From: Clostridium_AT radicumherbarum
GTDB lineage: Bacteria > Bacillota > Clostridia > Clostridiales > Clostridiaceae
Length of the DNA: 64,000 bases
Assembly (NCBI RefSeq): GCF_045310525.1
Contig: NZ_JBJHZY010000001.1
Span: forward strand, 496,001-560,000
Reading direction: 5' to 3'
This document shows, in pieces, positions 34,584-43,761 of this stretch. The notes beneath the pieces were generated by a model, which did no database searches, was not told the DNA's origin, and saw only the letters and a list, made by a program, of their open reading frames with translations. The position numbers were made by a program, and so were the translations under genes. Position 1 is the stretch's first letter, and every line of letters begins with the position of its first letter.

Positions 34584-35322
34584 GGCTACTTTAATAAATG
34601 AATTAGAAAGATTAAGTAAAAAGAAAAAAGGGATAGTAGCTGTAATATTATCACTAATTTGTATTATAGCAGGACAGGTTATGCTTGTAGGCTTAAGGAC
34701 TGGCTTTGGTCTAAGAGGGGCAGGCAGTGGTGAATTCCCCATACTTATACTTTCAGTTGTAGTTAATTCCATACTTCCTCTTTTTACAGCCTTAGTAACA
34801 GTAGATAGTTTTTCTGGAGAGTTTTCACAGAATACCATGAAAATTTCACTAACAAGACCTGTTACAAGATTAAAGTTTTTTACCGCAAAGCTTTCTGCCA
34901 TTATGATATTTGTAGCTGCAAATCTTTTAGTAGTAATGTTTTTTTCAATTATAGTAGGGCTTATGTTTAATACAAATTCCTTTACGTTACATAGCTTAAT
35001 TAAAATATTAATTTCCTATTTAGTTACGCTAATGCCAATGCTGGTTCTCACTCTTGTTATAATAACTCTTGCAAATATATTTAGAAGCGGTACAAGTGTC
35101 TTTTTTATGTCTATTCTTATATTTATCGCTTTTAAAGCCCTTGGAATTGTTTTTTCCAGGTATTCAGGTTTGCTTTTTACTTCCATGCTTGATTGGTATA
35201 ATCTCTGGCTTATGAACACTCTGCCTCTTTCAAAAATCATTAGAGATTTTTTACTTATGAGTAGTTATGTTATAATATTATTTACAGGAAGCTACTATTT
35301 ATTTGATAAAAAGGATTTTTAA
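34570..35322 (+). CDS. ABC-2-type permease, BcrB-like
   Basis: Integral membrane subunit of 250 residues with six predicted helices, beginning MGEFKATLINELERLSKKKKGIVAVILSLICIIAGQVMLVGL. The stretch NSILPLFTALVTVDSFSGEFSQNTMKISLTRPVTRLKFFTAKL is the ABC-2 permease core. It overlaps the ATPase gene and is followed after 9 bp by the histidine kinase gene, so transporter and signalling genes are probably one transcript. Confidence 0.85.
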   Translation: MGEFKATLINELERLSKKKKGIVAVILSLICIIAGQVMLVGLRTGFGLRGAGSGEFPILILSVVVNSILPLFTALVTVDSFSGEFSQNTMKISLTRPVTRLKFFTAKLSAIMIFVAANLLVVMFFSIIVGLMFNTNSFTLHSLIKILISYLVTLMPMLVLTLVIITLANIFRSGTSVFFMSILIFIAFKALGIVFSRYSGLLFTSMLDWYNLWLMNTLPLSKIIRDFLLMSSYVIILFTGSYYLFDKKDF

Positions 35323-35331
35323 GGAGAGCAA

Positions 35332-36768
35332 ATGAACATTAAAAGACGCACCCTTCTCTCAAATTCAGTAATAGTTACTATTCCGATTGTGGTTACTTTT
35401 ATTGCGGCTTTAATTTTAAGTATAATTGTTCCGGGAGTTTTTCATAAGAATGCAGGTTTCGAGAACTTCAAAGAATTATTGGCTGTAAAAGCTGAACTAC
35501 TTGATAATAAAAGCGGCATTTTAATACAAAATCCTGAGACTATAAAGGATGCTAATTTTCAAAATTATATGAAGGCAAAGCTATTAAGCTTTAATGGGGA
35601 AATAGCAATTATAAATAATGACAAACTTCTTTATTCATCTAAAAACTTTAATAAGATTGATATAGAGAAATTTGTGGAGGATAAAAATAACCCTTCTATA
35701 AATAACAGTATAAAAGTTGAGAACATATTATATACCATTGAGACATTACCAGTAAAGCTTAATGATGGAACAACTGCAGATATAATATTATTAGCACCTA
35801 TAGGGGAACAGCAGTCACTGCAGGATATTATTTTAATACTCATAATTATATTTGTAATTTCCTTCATAGCGGTAAATACCTTTGCATCCTACTTGTTTTC
35901 CAAAAGAATACTTAAGCCGGTGGAACTACTAAAAAGAGCTGCAGGAGAAATTAGCAGCGGAAATCTTGATTACGAAGTAGTTGAAGCTGGTGATCAGGAA
36001 ATAATGGAATTATGCAGAGATTTTGAAAAAATGAGGATACAATTGAAGGATTCTGTACAGGAAAAAACTAAGTATGACGATAATAGAAATATGCTTGTAT
36101 CTAGCATTTCTCACGATTTGAAAACACCAATAACCTCTATAAAAGGTTATGTGGAAGGTATTTTAGATGGAGTGGCAAACACCCAAGATAAGCTTGATAG
36201 TTATCTTAGAACAGTTTATTCCAAAGCGGAACTTATTGATTCATTAATTGATGATTTGCTTTTATATTCTAAACTAGACTTGAAAAAGCTGCCTTTTGAT
36301 TTTGAAAAGACAGATGCTGAGGAGTATTTTAAATACTGCATATTTGACAGTGCAATAGAGCTAGAAAAAGTTAATATAAAAATAAATCTTAAAAATGATT
36401 TAGAAGGGGTAAGATTCATTACTATTGATAGAGAAAGAATGAGGAGAGTTATAATGAACATTATAGATAACTCTCGTAAATATATGGATAAGGAAGAAGG
36501 ACAAATTACAATAACTCTTAGAGAGACTAATTTGAGTATTGTTATTGAAATAAGAGATAATGGTTCTGGAATTGAAAAGGAAGACGCAAATAAAATTTTT
36601 GACAGATTTTATAGGGGAGATAGTGCTAGAACAGAGACGAAAGGAACCGGACTTGGACTTGCTATAGCAAAACAAATTGTGGAAGGTCATAAAGGAAGGA
36701 TATGGGCTATAAGCCACGGAAGTGCTGGTACGAGTATATTGATATCACTTGCTAAACAGGAGAGGTAG
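35332..36768 (+). CDS. Membrane sensor histidine kinase
   Basis: Sensor kinase of 478 residues. Two membrane helices (about 10-32 and 165-187) flank an extracellular domain of about 130 residues; HAMP follows (FSKRILKPVELLKRAAGEISSGNLDYEV). The phosphorylated His261 is in SSISHDLKTPITSIKGY. ATP binding is seen in NIIDNSRKYM, EIRDNGSGI, FDRFYRGD and TGLGLAIAKQIV. ATG follows AAGGAGAGCAA. The cognate regulator gene starts 6 bp after its stop. It probably controls the upstream ABC transporter. Confidence 0.92.
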   Translation: MNIKRRTLLSNSVIVTIPIVVTFIAALILSIIVPGVFHKNAGFENFKELLAVKAELLDNKSGILIQNPETIKDANFQNYMKAKLLSFNGEIAIINNDKLLYSSKNFNKIDIEKFVEDKNNPSINNSIKVENILYTIETLPVKLNDGTTADIILLAPIGEQQSLQDIILILIIIFVISFIAVNTFASYLFSKRILKPVELLKRAAGEISSGNLDYEVVEAGDQEIMELCRDFEKMRIQLKDSVQEKTKYDDNRNMLVSSISHDLKTPITSIKGYVEGILDGVANTQDKLDSYLRTVYSKAELIDSLIDDLLLYSKLDLKKLPFDFEKTDAEEYFKYCIFDSAIELEKVNIKINLKNDLEGVRFITIDRERMRRVIMNIIDNSRKYMDKEEGQITITLRETNLSIVIEIRDNGSGIEKEDANKIFDRFYRGDSARTETKGTGLGLAIAKQIVEGHKGRIWAISHGSAGTSILISLAKQER

Positions 36769-36774
36769 AGATTT

Positions 36775-37470
36775 ATGAAAAGTGTATTAATTATTGAAGA
36801 TGATATTAGTATTGCTAAGCTTCAAAAGGACTATTTGGAGCTTTCAAGCTTTGAGGTTGACATATGTACTGACGGTATAAAAGGACTTAAAGCCATGAAG
36901 GAAAAGGAATATGATCTCTTGATACTTGACCTTATGCTTCCCCAAATGGATGGATATGATATTTTGAAAAGAATACAAGAAGATAAGAACATACCTGTTT
37001 TAATTGTATCAGCCAAAAAAGAAGAGATTGATAAGATAAAGGGCTTAAGTCTTGGGGCAGACGATTATATAACTAAACCCTTTAGCCCTGGCGAACTTGT
37101 TGCCAGAGTGAAGACACATATACAAAATTATGAAAGAATAAAAAGCAGGATTGGCAGTAAGGAAAATAACAGCAGCATTATCATAAGAGGTCTAGAAATT
37201 CAAAAGGACTCAAGAAGAGTTTTTATTCATGGGAGAGAAGTGAATTTGCCGCAGAAGGAATTCGACCTCTTAATATATTTAGCTCAAAATCCAAACAGAG
37301 TTTTTGGCCGAGAAGAGCTATTTGAAAGAATTTGGGGACTAGATTCTTTAGGTGACAGTGCTACAGTTACAGTTCATGTGGGAAGGATTAGGGAAAAGAT
37401 TGAATCTGATTCTTCAAATCCGCAGTATATCGAGACTGTATGGGGAGCAGGTTACAGGTTAAAAGTATAA
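36775..37470 (+). CDS. OmpR/PhoB-family response regulator
   Basis: Two-domain regulator of 231 residues. The receiver has IIEDD, the phospho-acceptor Asp52 in LLILDLMLPQMDG, the conserved Ser in IVSAKKE and Lys in YITKPFSPGELVARV. The C-terminal winged helix ends GDSATVTVHVGRIREKIESDSSNPQYIETVWGAGYRL. ATG follows GGAGAGGTAGAGATT. It pairs with the preceding kinase and should act on this operon's promoter. Confidence 0.93.
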   Translation: MKSVLIIEDDISIAKLQKDYLELSSFEVDICTDGIKGLKAMKEKEYDLLILDLMLPQMDGYDILKRIQEDKNIPVLIVSAKKEEIDKIKGLSLGADDYITKPFSPGELVARVKTHIQNYERIKSRIGSKENNSSIIIRGLEIQKDSRRVFIHGREVNLPQKEFDLLIYLAQNPNRVFGREELFERIWGLDSLGDSATVTVHVGRIREKIESDSSNPQYIETVWGAGYRLKV

Positions 37471-37487
37471 AAGGAGGAAAGAAAAAA

Positions 37488-37655
37488 ATGAGAGCGTTTA
37501 AGAGCCAATGCTCGCAATTTAAAAATTTATATATACCCTTTATAAAAGGAGAGGTTGAAAAAGAAACAGTTACCTGGATGGATCTTCATAGAAAGGAATG
37601 CAACTTCTGCAGAGAGTGGAGCAAAAGCGTGGATGAAAATAGAGAAGACAAGTAA
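37488..37655 (+). CDS. Mini zinc-finger (anti-sigma-type HxxxCxxC) protein
   Basis: A 55-residue protein starting at ATG 37488 behind AAGGAGG (37472-37478). Its only recognisable feature is WMDLHRKECNFCREW, an H-x3-C-x2-C zinc motif like that of ZAS anti-sigma factors, preceded by FIKGEVEKETVTWMD which also resembles the first ZAS helix. There is no membrane segment. It is the last gene of the ABC-kinase-regulator operon. A soluble ZAS-only protein could bind a sigma factor or the response regulator; this is inferred from the motif alone. Confidence 0.7.
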   Translation: MRAFKSQCSQFKNLYIPFIKGEVEKETVTWMDLHRKECNFCREWSKSVDENREDK

Positions 37656-37912
37656 TAACAGAAATTATTGGTATTATAAGAGAAGATTTTGTTAGTAAGT
37701 AACACTTAAATATTAGAACTTTATGTTAACGTCTAAATATTCAGAATAATGTCAAAAAATGTTGTAAAATTATGGTGGATAATAGGAACTTTTGGTTGTA
37801 AAATAAAAAAAAGAGAAGTTTATATAATAATCGTCGGGTCTTATTAAATTGTGATAGTCTTCGTTCAATAATAAATCTGCTCATATCCATATATTAATAA
37901 GGGGGAGATTTT

Positions 37913-39697
37913 TTGAAACTTCAAATACTTATTGATTTAATAAAAGACAATCAGAAATTCCTATTAAAACGTATTTTACATTATGCTAAACTTTATGACT
38001 ATGTCAAATATACTTCCACCTTAGAAGAAGCTTGGATAGCATCTGTTTCAGGTTTATCACAGACTTTAGTAAATGCAATTTTAACTAATCCTGAAGTCCA
38101 TGAAATTTTTGTTGACCAAGATTTCCAGCATAGCCCCATGTCTTCTTTTGGTATTGCTGAAGCTCAAAAGCATAGAAAAAGAGGTGTTACCCTTGAAATG
38201 TTTTTGAGTCTCATGAAATATTATCGCCAATCATATTTGGACCTCATTAGGGAATCAGTTCAAGACTTAGAGCATAAATATCTGTTTGAACTATGGATAA
38301 ATCGCTATTTTGATAATAACGAGATTGCATTTTGCTCAGAATGGAACTCTAAATCAAAAGAAAAACTGCTTTTAGAGCTTCAAACTACCAACCGAAATCT
38401 TACAAATGAAAAGAATAAATACTTGACTATTTTTGAAAGCATATCAAATCCAGCCTTTGTTTTAGATAATGAAAATTACTGCATTAATATAAATTATGCT
38501 GCACAACAGCTTATAAACGAAAGTATGCAATCACCTGGATATATTTATTATTCCAATTTACCTTCAAAGCTTAAATTAATCCAAGTATTACCTTGGTTAT
38601 ATGATGAATTTATGGAGTTTTTTCTTGGAGGTGATTTGGAAACATCAGTAGAAATAGATTTTGATTCACCTACCCAAGGACTCAGAAACCTATCTATTAA
38701 ATTTAGTCGTATGTTAGATGTCAGCGATAAGTTTCAAGGAACTATTATTCTAATTGAGGATCTAACGGAGCGCAAGAAAATTGAAGGACAACTTGCACAA
38801 ATGCATTTTAATGAATTACTTAAAATTCAACAAGAACAATTATTGAAAATAGAAAGAGAAAAAAATGAAGCCCTTGAAAATTCTATAAGATTAAAAGATG
38901 AGTTTTTGTATCTTATTTCTCACGAATTCAAAACGCCCATAGCAGTCATAAGTTTAGCTTTACAATCAATAAATACTTTATATAGAAGTCAGATATCTAA
39001 TAATATGGGCAAGCTTATTTCAACAATTGGACAGAATACAAATAGACAACTTAGATTAGTAAATAATCTACTTGAAATTACACGTATCAATTCAGGAAAT
39101 TTAAAGATTAAGAAAGGCATTTTTGATATTGTTTATCTTATCAATTCACTTGTTAACTCAGTTGAATATATTGCTGAGCAAAAGGGCGTGGAGATAAGAT
39201 TTACTTCTAAATTTAAAAATAAGGAAATATTAGTTGATGAAGAAAAAATAGAAAGGATAATTTTAAATCTACTTTCTAACGCATTAAAATTTACACCATC
39301 TGGTAAATCCATAAATGTAACAGTAACTAATAAAAAATATAAAAATAAAAATATGATTTGTATTAGCGTTCAAGATGAAGGTATCGGAATACCCAAAAGC
39401 AAGCAAGCACTTATATTTGAAAAGTTTGGACAAGTTGATACAAGCTTATCTAGACATGCAGAGGGCATAGGAATAGGCCTCCACCTTGTTAAGCTGCTTG
39501 TTAATGCACTTGAAGCATATATCTTTTTAGAAAGTGAAGAACAGAAAGGCAGCAATTTTACTGTTTTGATTCCTGCCACTAAAAGAATGTCAGTAGATCA
39601 AGTTCCTTCGGGAAGCAATATAGCAGAGGATTTTGTGGAAAGAGAAAGTCGAATAGTAAAACAAATAGAAATAGAATTTTCGGACATATATTTATAA
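37913..39697 (+). CDS. Cytoplasmic PAS histidine kinase with N-terminal all-helical sensor
   Basis: Soluble sensor kinase of 594 residues, no membrane helices. Residues 1-155 form a helical domain (IKDNQKFLLKRILHYAKLYDY...RKRGVTLEMFLSLMKYYRQSYLDLI) similar in pattern to RsbR-type or globin-like sensor folds. A PAS domain follows (FESISNPAFVLDNENYCININYAAQQLI), then a coiled coil, HisKA with His337 in YLISHEFKTPIAVIS, and HATPase with NLLSNALKFT, VQDEGIGIP and GIGIGLHLVK. No response regulator gene is adjacent, so it is an orphan. TTG 37913 follows GGGGGAG. The gap before it (37656-37912) is AT-rich with nothing else recognised. Confidence 0.86.
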   Translation: MKLQILIDLIKDNQKFLLKRILHYAKLYDYVKYTSTLEEAWIASVSGLSQTLVNAILTNPEVHEIFVDQDFQHSPMSSFGIAEAQKHRKRGVTLEMFLSLMKYYRQSYLDLIRESVQDLEHKYLFELWINRYFDNNEIAFCSEWNSKSKEKLLLELQTTNRNLTNEKNKYLTIFESISNPAFVLDNENYCININYAAQQLINESMQSPGYIYYSNLPSKLKLIQVLPWLYDEFMEFFLGGDLETSVEIDFDSPTQGLRNLSIKFSRMLDVSDKFQGTIILIEDLTERKKIEGQLAQMHFNELLKIQQEQLLKIEREKNEALENSIRLKDEFLYLISHEFKTPIAVISLALQSINTLYRSQISNNMGKLISTIGQNTNRQLRLVNNLLEITRINSGNLKIKKGIFDIVYLINSLVNSVEYIAEQKGVEIRFTSKFKNKEILVDEEKIERIILNLLSNALKFTPSGKSINVTVTNKKYKNKNMICISVQDEGIGIPKSKQALIFEKFGQVDTSLSRHAEGIGIGLHLVKLLVNALEAYIFLESEEQKGSNFTVLIPATKRMSVDQVPSGSNIAEDFVERESRIVKQIEIEFSDIYL

Positions 39698-39701
39698 TAT
39701 T

Positions 39702-39761
39702 TGGCATAGGGACGTTTCTCGTGATACAAGAAAATGTGGCAGGAGAAGCGTCTCTATGCCA
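39702..39761. repeat. Hairpin repeat/terminator between kinase and MBL genes
   Basis: TGGCATAGGGACGTTTCTC pairs with GAGAAGCGTCTCTATGCCA (two G-T), a 19-bp stem. It includes a copy of the TGTGGCAGGAGAA repeat that recurs at 40690 and 40723, and probably terminates both convergent genes. Confidence 0.7.
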
Positions 39762-39798
39762 CATTGAATGAGCTACAGAATCTGGTGGCTCATTATTA

Positions 39799-40536
39799 TT
39801 AACTATTAATCAATTCTATAATTTGTTGTGTTACATTGCCTTTATATAAGCCACCATGATAGCATATCACGGCTTCTATATCATAATTTGAAAGTTTTCT
39901 TAAGGAATCTATATATAAAGAATTATTAAAATTAATACTTGAAGAAGCGGTAACAAGTGCTCCGTTTTCAACAGCTAATGCATCACCAGCAATCAGGGTT
40001 TTACTTTGTTTAAGATACAGGCAAATATGACCTGGAGTATGGCCAGGTGTAAAAATCACAATTATTCCTCCTAAGTAAGGAAGCTCTTCTCCATCAGATA
40101 ACGTTCTGTCTATTTTTACATGCAAATTGCTATAGAATCCTTTTAAAGCCTCTTGTATTTTTTTAATCTGCTCAGGAAGGGAGTCAAGTCTAGCTTCAAG
40201 TGCTGCTAGCTTTACTGGGTATTTTTCACCTTCAATATATTCCTTCTCTAATTCATGTGTAAGAATTTCAAGCTTTTGTGTTGATTCCTTCAGAATGCTT
40301 GGAAGACCGCCAACATGATCTATATCTTGATGAGTGAGAATTATTTTATTGAGCTCTGAAAAAGATAGATTTGCAGTATTAAAAGATTCTTGGACTTGCA
40401 TCAGCTGATTAGGATAGCCTGTATCTACCAAAATCATAGTATCCTTATCTTTTATAAGTGATGGGTAAATCATTTCTGGATTTCCCATTAAATTTACTGA
40501 AACCTCTAACATTTCTATTCCATCAGCTATCTTCAT
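39799..40536 (-). CDS. Metallo-beta-lactamase-fold hydrolase
   Basis: A 245-residue MBL-fold enzyme. The metal motif is LTHQDIDHVGG, i.e. HxDxDH rather than the usual HxHxDH, with GHTPGHICLY and AGDAL supplying the other ligands. The replaced second His is seen in several hydrolase and lactonase-like subfamilies and may alter the metal site. ATG 40536 follows TTGGAGGTATAAA on the minus strand. The substrate is unknown; it stands alone. Confidence 0.87.
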   Translation of the reverse strand: MKIADGIEMLEVSVNLMGNPEMIYPSLIKDKDTMILVDTGYPNQLMQVQESFNTANLSFSELNKIILTHQDIDHVGGLPSILKESTQKLEILTHELEKEYIEGEKYPVKLAALEARLDSLPEQIKKIQEALKGFYSNLHVKIDRTLSDGEELPYLGGIIVIFTPGHTPGHICLYLKQSKTLIAGDALAVENGALVTASSSINFNNSLYIDSLRKLSNYDIEAVICYHGGLYKGNVTQQIIELINS

Positions 40537-40689
40537 TTTATACCTCCAAAATTAATAATGGTTTTAGTATAAAATATTATAGCATTTACAATAATTTTAG
40601 CAAGCGTAAAAACTTATATCATAACACAAAAATAAAGTTTTGTCAATATATATTTTTTACAATAATTTACTGAGGAATATATCAATATA

Positions 40690-40752
40690 TGTGGCAGGAG
40701 AAACGTCTCTATAACATGAAAATGTGGCAGGAGAAACATCCCCAAGCCACAT
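40690..40752. repeat. Two direct copies of the TGTGGCAGGAGAAAC repeat
   Basis: TGTGGCAGGAGAAACGTC at 40690 and TGTGGCAGGAGAAACATC at 40723; the second closes with GCCACA to give a small hairpin. A third copy is at 39735. The repeat lies next to the MFS gene end and may also terminate it. Confidence 0.65.
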
Positions 40753-40758
40753 GTCCTA

Positions 40759-41958
40759 TTACAATGATGCTTTGTTAACCACTTTCCCAACTCCTAGCTT
40801 TCCGTCCATATACTTTATACTAATAAAAGTTAAAATAATCATTGCCGCTGACAAAATTAAATGTGTTGTGAATATGTCACTGTGATCCTTTAAGATACCC
40901 ATGAATGGGAAAGCTATGGCAACTGCTAAATTTGTACAAAGACTTTGGAAGGAAAGAATGGTAGAACGCTTATCTGAAGGAATATGCTTGTTTAAATATT
41001 TTGTAGTTACTGGTCCATATATGCCCCTTGCTGCCTGTTGAAGTAGTATTGCAAAAACTCCTGGCCAAGCTCTAACCTTTCCTAATATTAAAAAGGATAC
41101 TATCATAAGAGCCGACATAAAAGTTAGAGTCTTAGGCTTAGTTTTTTCCATAATATATGAACTTCTTTTTGAAATAAAAGCAGCAGTAATATTAAATATA
41201 AAAAAAATAACTCCAAAATATTTTACTGGTATATTAACGCCCTCCATATAAGGCTGAAAGTACCAAAATCCAGTTCTATAAAATACAAAAAAAATCATAG
41301 AGAAGAATACAATAGCTTTAAGCTTGTCATGATTTAAAATATACTTGCCGCTCTCTTTAATATGCTTAAAATAGTTAATGCCAAATCTGCCTTCCTTACC
41401 TTCAACTTCTGGCTCCTTAAATGTTAGAACGATGGCTATAGTTACAAGCATAAATATTATTGAAACAATTAAGGGAAGATTAACATTTTTCTCATACAAA
41501 AAGCTTGATAATACTGATCCAAGTGCCTGAGCATATAAAGAATAGGAACGTGCCTTACCTTCAATCATTTGAAATTCTTTTTCTCTTTTAAGCATCTTTA
41601 AAGAATCATAAATTAATGCAGTATCCGCACCGGACTTAAAAGCTGATCCTAGACTAAAAGTGATTTCAGATAGTGCAAATACAAAGAAGCTTTTCCCGAT
41701 TACATAAAATAGAAGTCCTAAAGCCCATAGTGATGCGCCAATAAGGATACTATATTTTCTTCCTAACTTATCAGCAACTGCCCCAGTTGGAACTTCAAAG
41801 AAAAATACTGAAATAGAAGATATTGATTGAAGCAGCATTATTTCAGTAAAACTTAGCCCTTTTGCTGTAAGAAATAATACTAAAATTGGTCCCAAGATTA
41901 AAAGCTCTGCAAAGGTTGAATATAAGTAATAAAGCTTCACATTTTTTTCAATACGCAT
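40759..41958 (-). CDS. MFS transporter (probable drug efflux)
   Basis: Major-facilitator permease of 399 residues with about twelve helices. The loop 2-3 signature is GAVADKLGRKYSILIGASLWALG, and helices 1-2 read YSTFAELLILGPILVLFLTAKGLSFTEIMLLQSISSISVFFFEVPTG, typical of the uncharacterised drug-proton antiporter group. ATG 41958 follows a very strong AAAAGGGGGGCG. A promoter (42189-42217) and a long structured leader (41989-42154) lie upstream, so expression may be attenuated. The substrate is not predictable. Confidence 0.88.
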   Translation of the reverse strand: MRIEKNVKLYYLYSTFAELLILGPILVLFLTAKGLSFTEIMLLQSISSISVFFFEVPTGAVADKLGRKYSILIGASLWALGLLFYVIGKSFFVFALSEITFSLGSAFKSGADTALIYDSLKMLKREKEFQMIEGKARSYSLYAQALGSVLSSFLYEKNVNLPLIVSIIFMLVTIAIVLTFKEPEVEGKEGRFGINYFKHIKESGKYILNHDKLKAIVFFSMIFFVFYRTGFWYFQPYMEGVNIPVKYFGVIFFIFNITAAFISKRSSYIMEKTKPKTLTFMSALMIVSFLILGKVRAWPGVFAILLQQAARGIYGPVTTKYLNKHIPSDKRSTILSFQSLCTNLAVAIAFPFMGILKDHSDIFTTHLILSAAMIILTFISIKYMDGKLGVGKVVNKASL

Positions 41959-41980
41959 AGTTTCGCCCCCCTTTTAGATA

Positions 41981-42154
41981 AAAATAAAAACCCTGCAAAG
42001 TCACATTTTAGATAAGCAACTCCAACTATTAACTTATGCATGTGAAAAATCGGTGAAGATTCGATATTTCCACATGTATAAGTTAAGTTTACGTAATGCT
42101 TATCTAATTAGTGACTCCGCAGGGTTAAACTCTACGTGTAGGAAAAGGTCCCTG
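41981..42154 (-). promoter_or_regulatory. Structured 5' leader of the MFS gene, candidate attenuator
   Basis: On the minus strand, AACCCTGCGGAGTCAC...TTAGATAAGCA (42126-42097) pairs with TGCTTATCTAA...GTGACTTTGCAGGGTT (42018-41989), enclosing a second stem of 14 positions (AACTTATACATGTG/CACATGCATAAGTT). TTTTTATTTTT follows, giving a terminator 25 bp before the start. An earlier CAGGG (42154-42150) can instead pair with the CCCTG of the 5' arm. Confidence 0.6.
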
Positions 42155-42188
42155 TACTGCTATAAATTAAGTACACTCACTTTGTTGC

Positions 42189-42217
42189 ATTTTACCATAA
42201 ATTATATTGTTTGTAAA
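42189..42217 (-). promoter_or_regulatory. Promoter of the MFS gene
   Basis: On the minus strand TTTACA (42217-42212) and TAAAAT (42194-42189), spacer 17 bp, just past the stop of the LysM gene. Confidence 0.55.
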
Positions 42218-42220
42218 TAA

Positions 42221-43633
42221 CTATATAAGCTTTATTATATTAAAATTATCTTTCAGCAAAGTCCAATTTTGCGGGAAAGGGTAGCCTAAGGCCCAATAGC
42301 TGATGCCTCTTAAATTATAATCCTTTACCGTATCAAATTTAGCCTGAGCACTTCTAGCATCCTCAAACCACACCACATGAGCCCTTCCTTGATTATCAAC
42401 ATAGTTAAAATATGGAGTCTGGCTTACTGCATCAAAATTAATAACTGCTCCATATTTAACAGCCCTTGAAATAGCTTCCTGCATACTAAAGGTTTCTGCT
42501 TCCATACCTTGAATATGTGGAAGAAGCCAGTCCCTAGCATATAATTGAAAGCCAAAGAAAATTTTATCTCGAGGTATAACAGAAACAGCGTAATCAAGCA
42601 CTTGTTTTATTTTATCTAAAGGTGAAATTGCCTGGGGTGGGCCTAGGCGATAACCCCACTCGTAGGTCATTAATATAACAAAATCTACTATTCTTCCATG
42701 TGCAGCATAATCGTGAGCTTCATACAATAAGCCCTGCTGGCTTTCTCCCGTTTTTGGAGCTAGAGCAGTGGATACGAAGAAATTCTCTCTATGAAGCCGC
42801 TGCACTAAATTTTTTAAAAATTGATTATAATTCTCTCTATCCTGTGGAAGCACATTTTCAAAATCTATATTTACCCCTTGGTACCCTTTATCCTTCATAA
42901 TATTAATAATGTTAGTAATGAGTTTCTCGCTGATATCTTTACTTGATAAAACCACATGTGCAAGATTATGGCCGAGCTCCGTGGAAGTAAAATTGGTTAT
43001 TGACATCATGGGCACTATGCTTCCTGCATAGGCAGCATTTATTAATGAGGAATCATCAATAGTTTCTAAAGTACCATCTTCTTTAATCCTATATGCAAAA
43101 GGAGCTAAATAAGTTAAAAAGGGAGCAACTTCCCTAACAGTTTGAACAGAGCTTTCAGTAAAATCGTAAATATATCCATTTACATAAGTAGAAGGCCTTA
43201 TTCTTGGAATAACTAGAATTGTGCCTGGGTAAACGAGATTTGGGTTTACAATATTATTTAATTCTATTAATCTGCTAAGGGAAACTCCGTAGCGCTGCGC
43301 TACCTGCCATAAGGTTTCTCCTGGTTTTAAGGTATATCTAACAGCTGGAATAATTAACTGGAGCCCTGGATAAATATTATCAATATTACTAATGTTGTTT
43401 GCCTGTACTATGGATTGTACAGATACCCCATAAAGCTGAGCAATTTTCCATAAGGTGTCACCGCTTCTAACAATGTAAATGGTATCTTCAGTTGGAATAA
43501 TTATGGCTTGACCTATAAGCAGGTCATTAGGATATTGAAGTCCATTAACTATAATTATTTTCGTCATTGGAACATTATAAAAATTTGAGATTTGCCAAAG
43601 TGTATCCCCTGAATTAACTACATGGATTAACAT
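42221..43633 (-). CDS. LysM x3 - GH18 N-acetylglucosaminidase, SleL/YaaH-like
   Basis: Spore peptidoglycan hydrolase of 470 residues without a signal peptide. Three LysM domains (about 1-45, 52-95, 98-142), each with GDTLWQI, GDTLWKI or GETLWQV, bind peptidoglycan. A GH18 barrel follows; its active-site strand is YQGVNIDFENV with the catalytic Glu. Related SleL/YaaH proteins of Bacillus and Clostridium degrade cortex during germination. ATG 43633 follows TGGAGGAGAGTA. This gene supports a spore-forming host. Confidence 0.9.
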   Translation of the reverse strand: MLIHVVNSGDTLWQISNFYNVPMTKIIIVNGLQYPNDLLIGQAIIIPTEDTIYIVRSGDTLWKIAQLYGVSVQSIVQANNISNIDNIYPGLQLIIPAVRYTLKPGETLWQVAQRYGVSLSRLIELNNIVNPNLVYPGTILVIPRIRPSTYVNGYIYDFTESSVQTVREVAPFLTYLAPFAYRIKEDGTLETIDDSSLINAAYAGSIVPMMSITNFTSTELGHNLAHVVLSSKDISEKLITNIINIMKDKGYQGVNIDFENVLPQDRENYNQFLKNLVQRLHRENFFVSTALAPKTGESQQGLLYEAHDYAAHGRIVDFVILMTYEWGYRLGPPQAISPLDKIKQVLDYAVSVIPRDKIFFGFQLYARDWLLPHIQGMEAETFSMQEAISRAVKYGAVINFDAVSQTPYFNYVDNQGRAHVVWFEDARSAQAKFDTVKDYNLRGISYWALGYPFPQNWTLLKDNFNIIKLI

Positions 43634-43761
43634 TACTCTCCTCCAGATTATTGTCTTCTATTTATAGCTTATGTGAATTTAATAAATAGGTGAATAGGAG
43701 ACAAACCTAACCATAAATCCACTTACTTAAGAATATTATGTATAAGGGAGGAGTGGAAATT

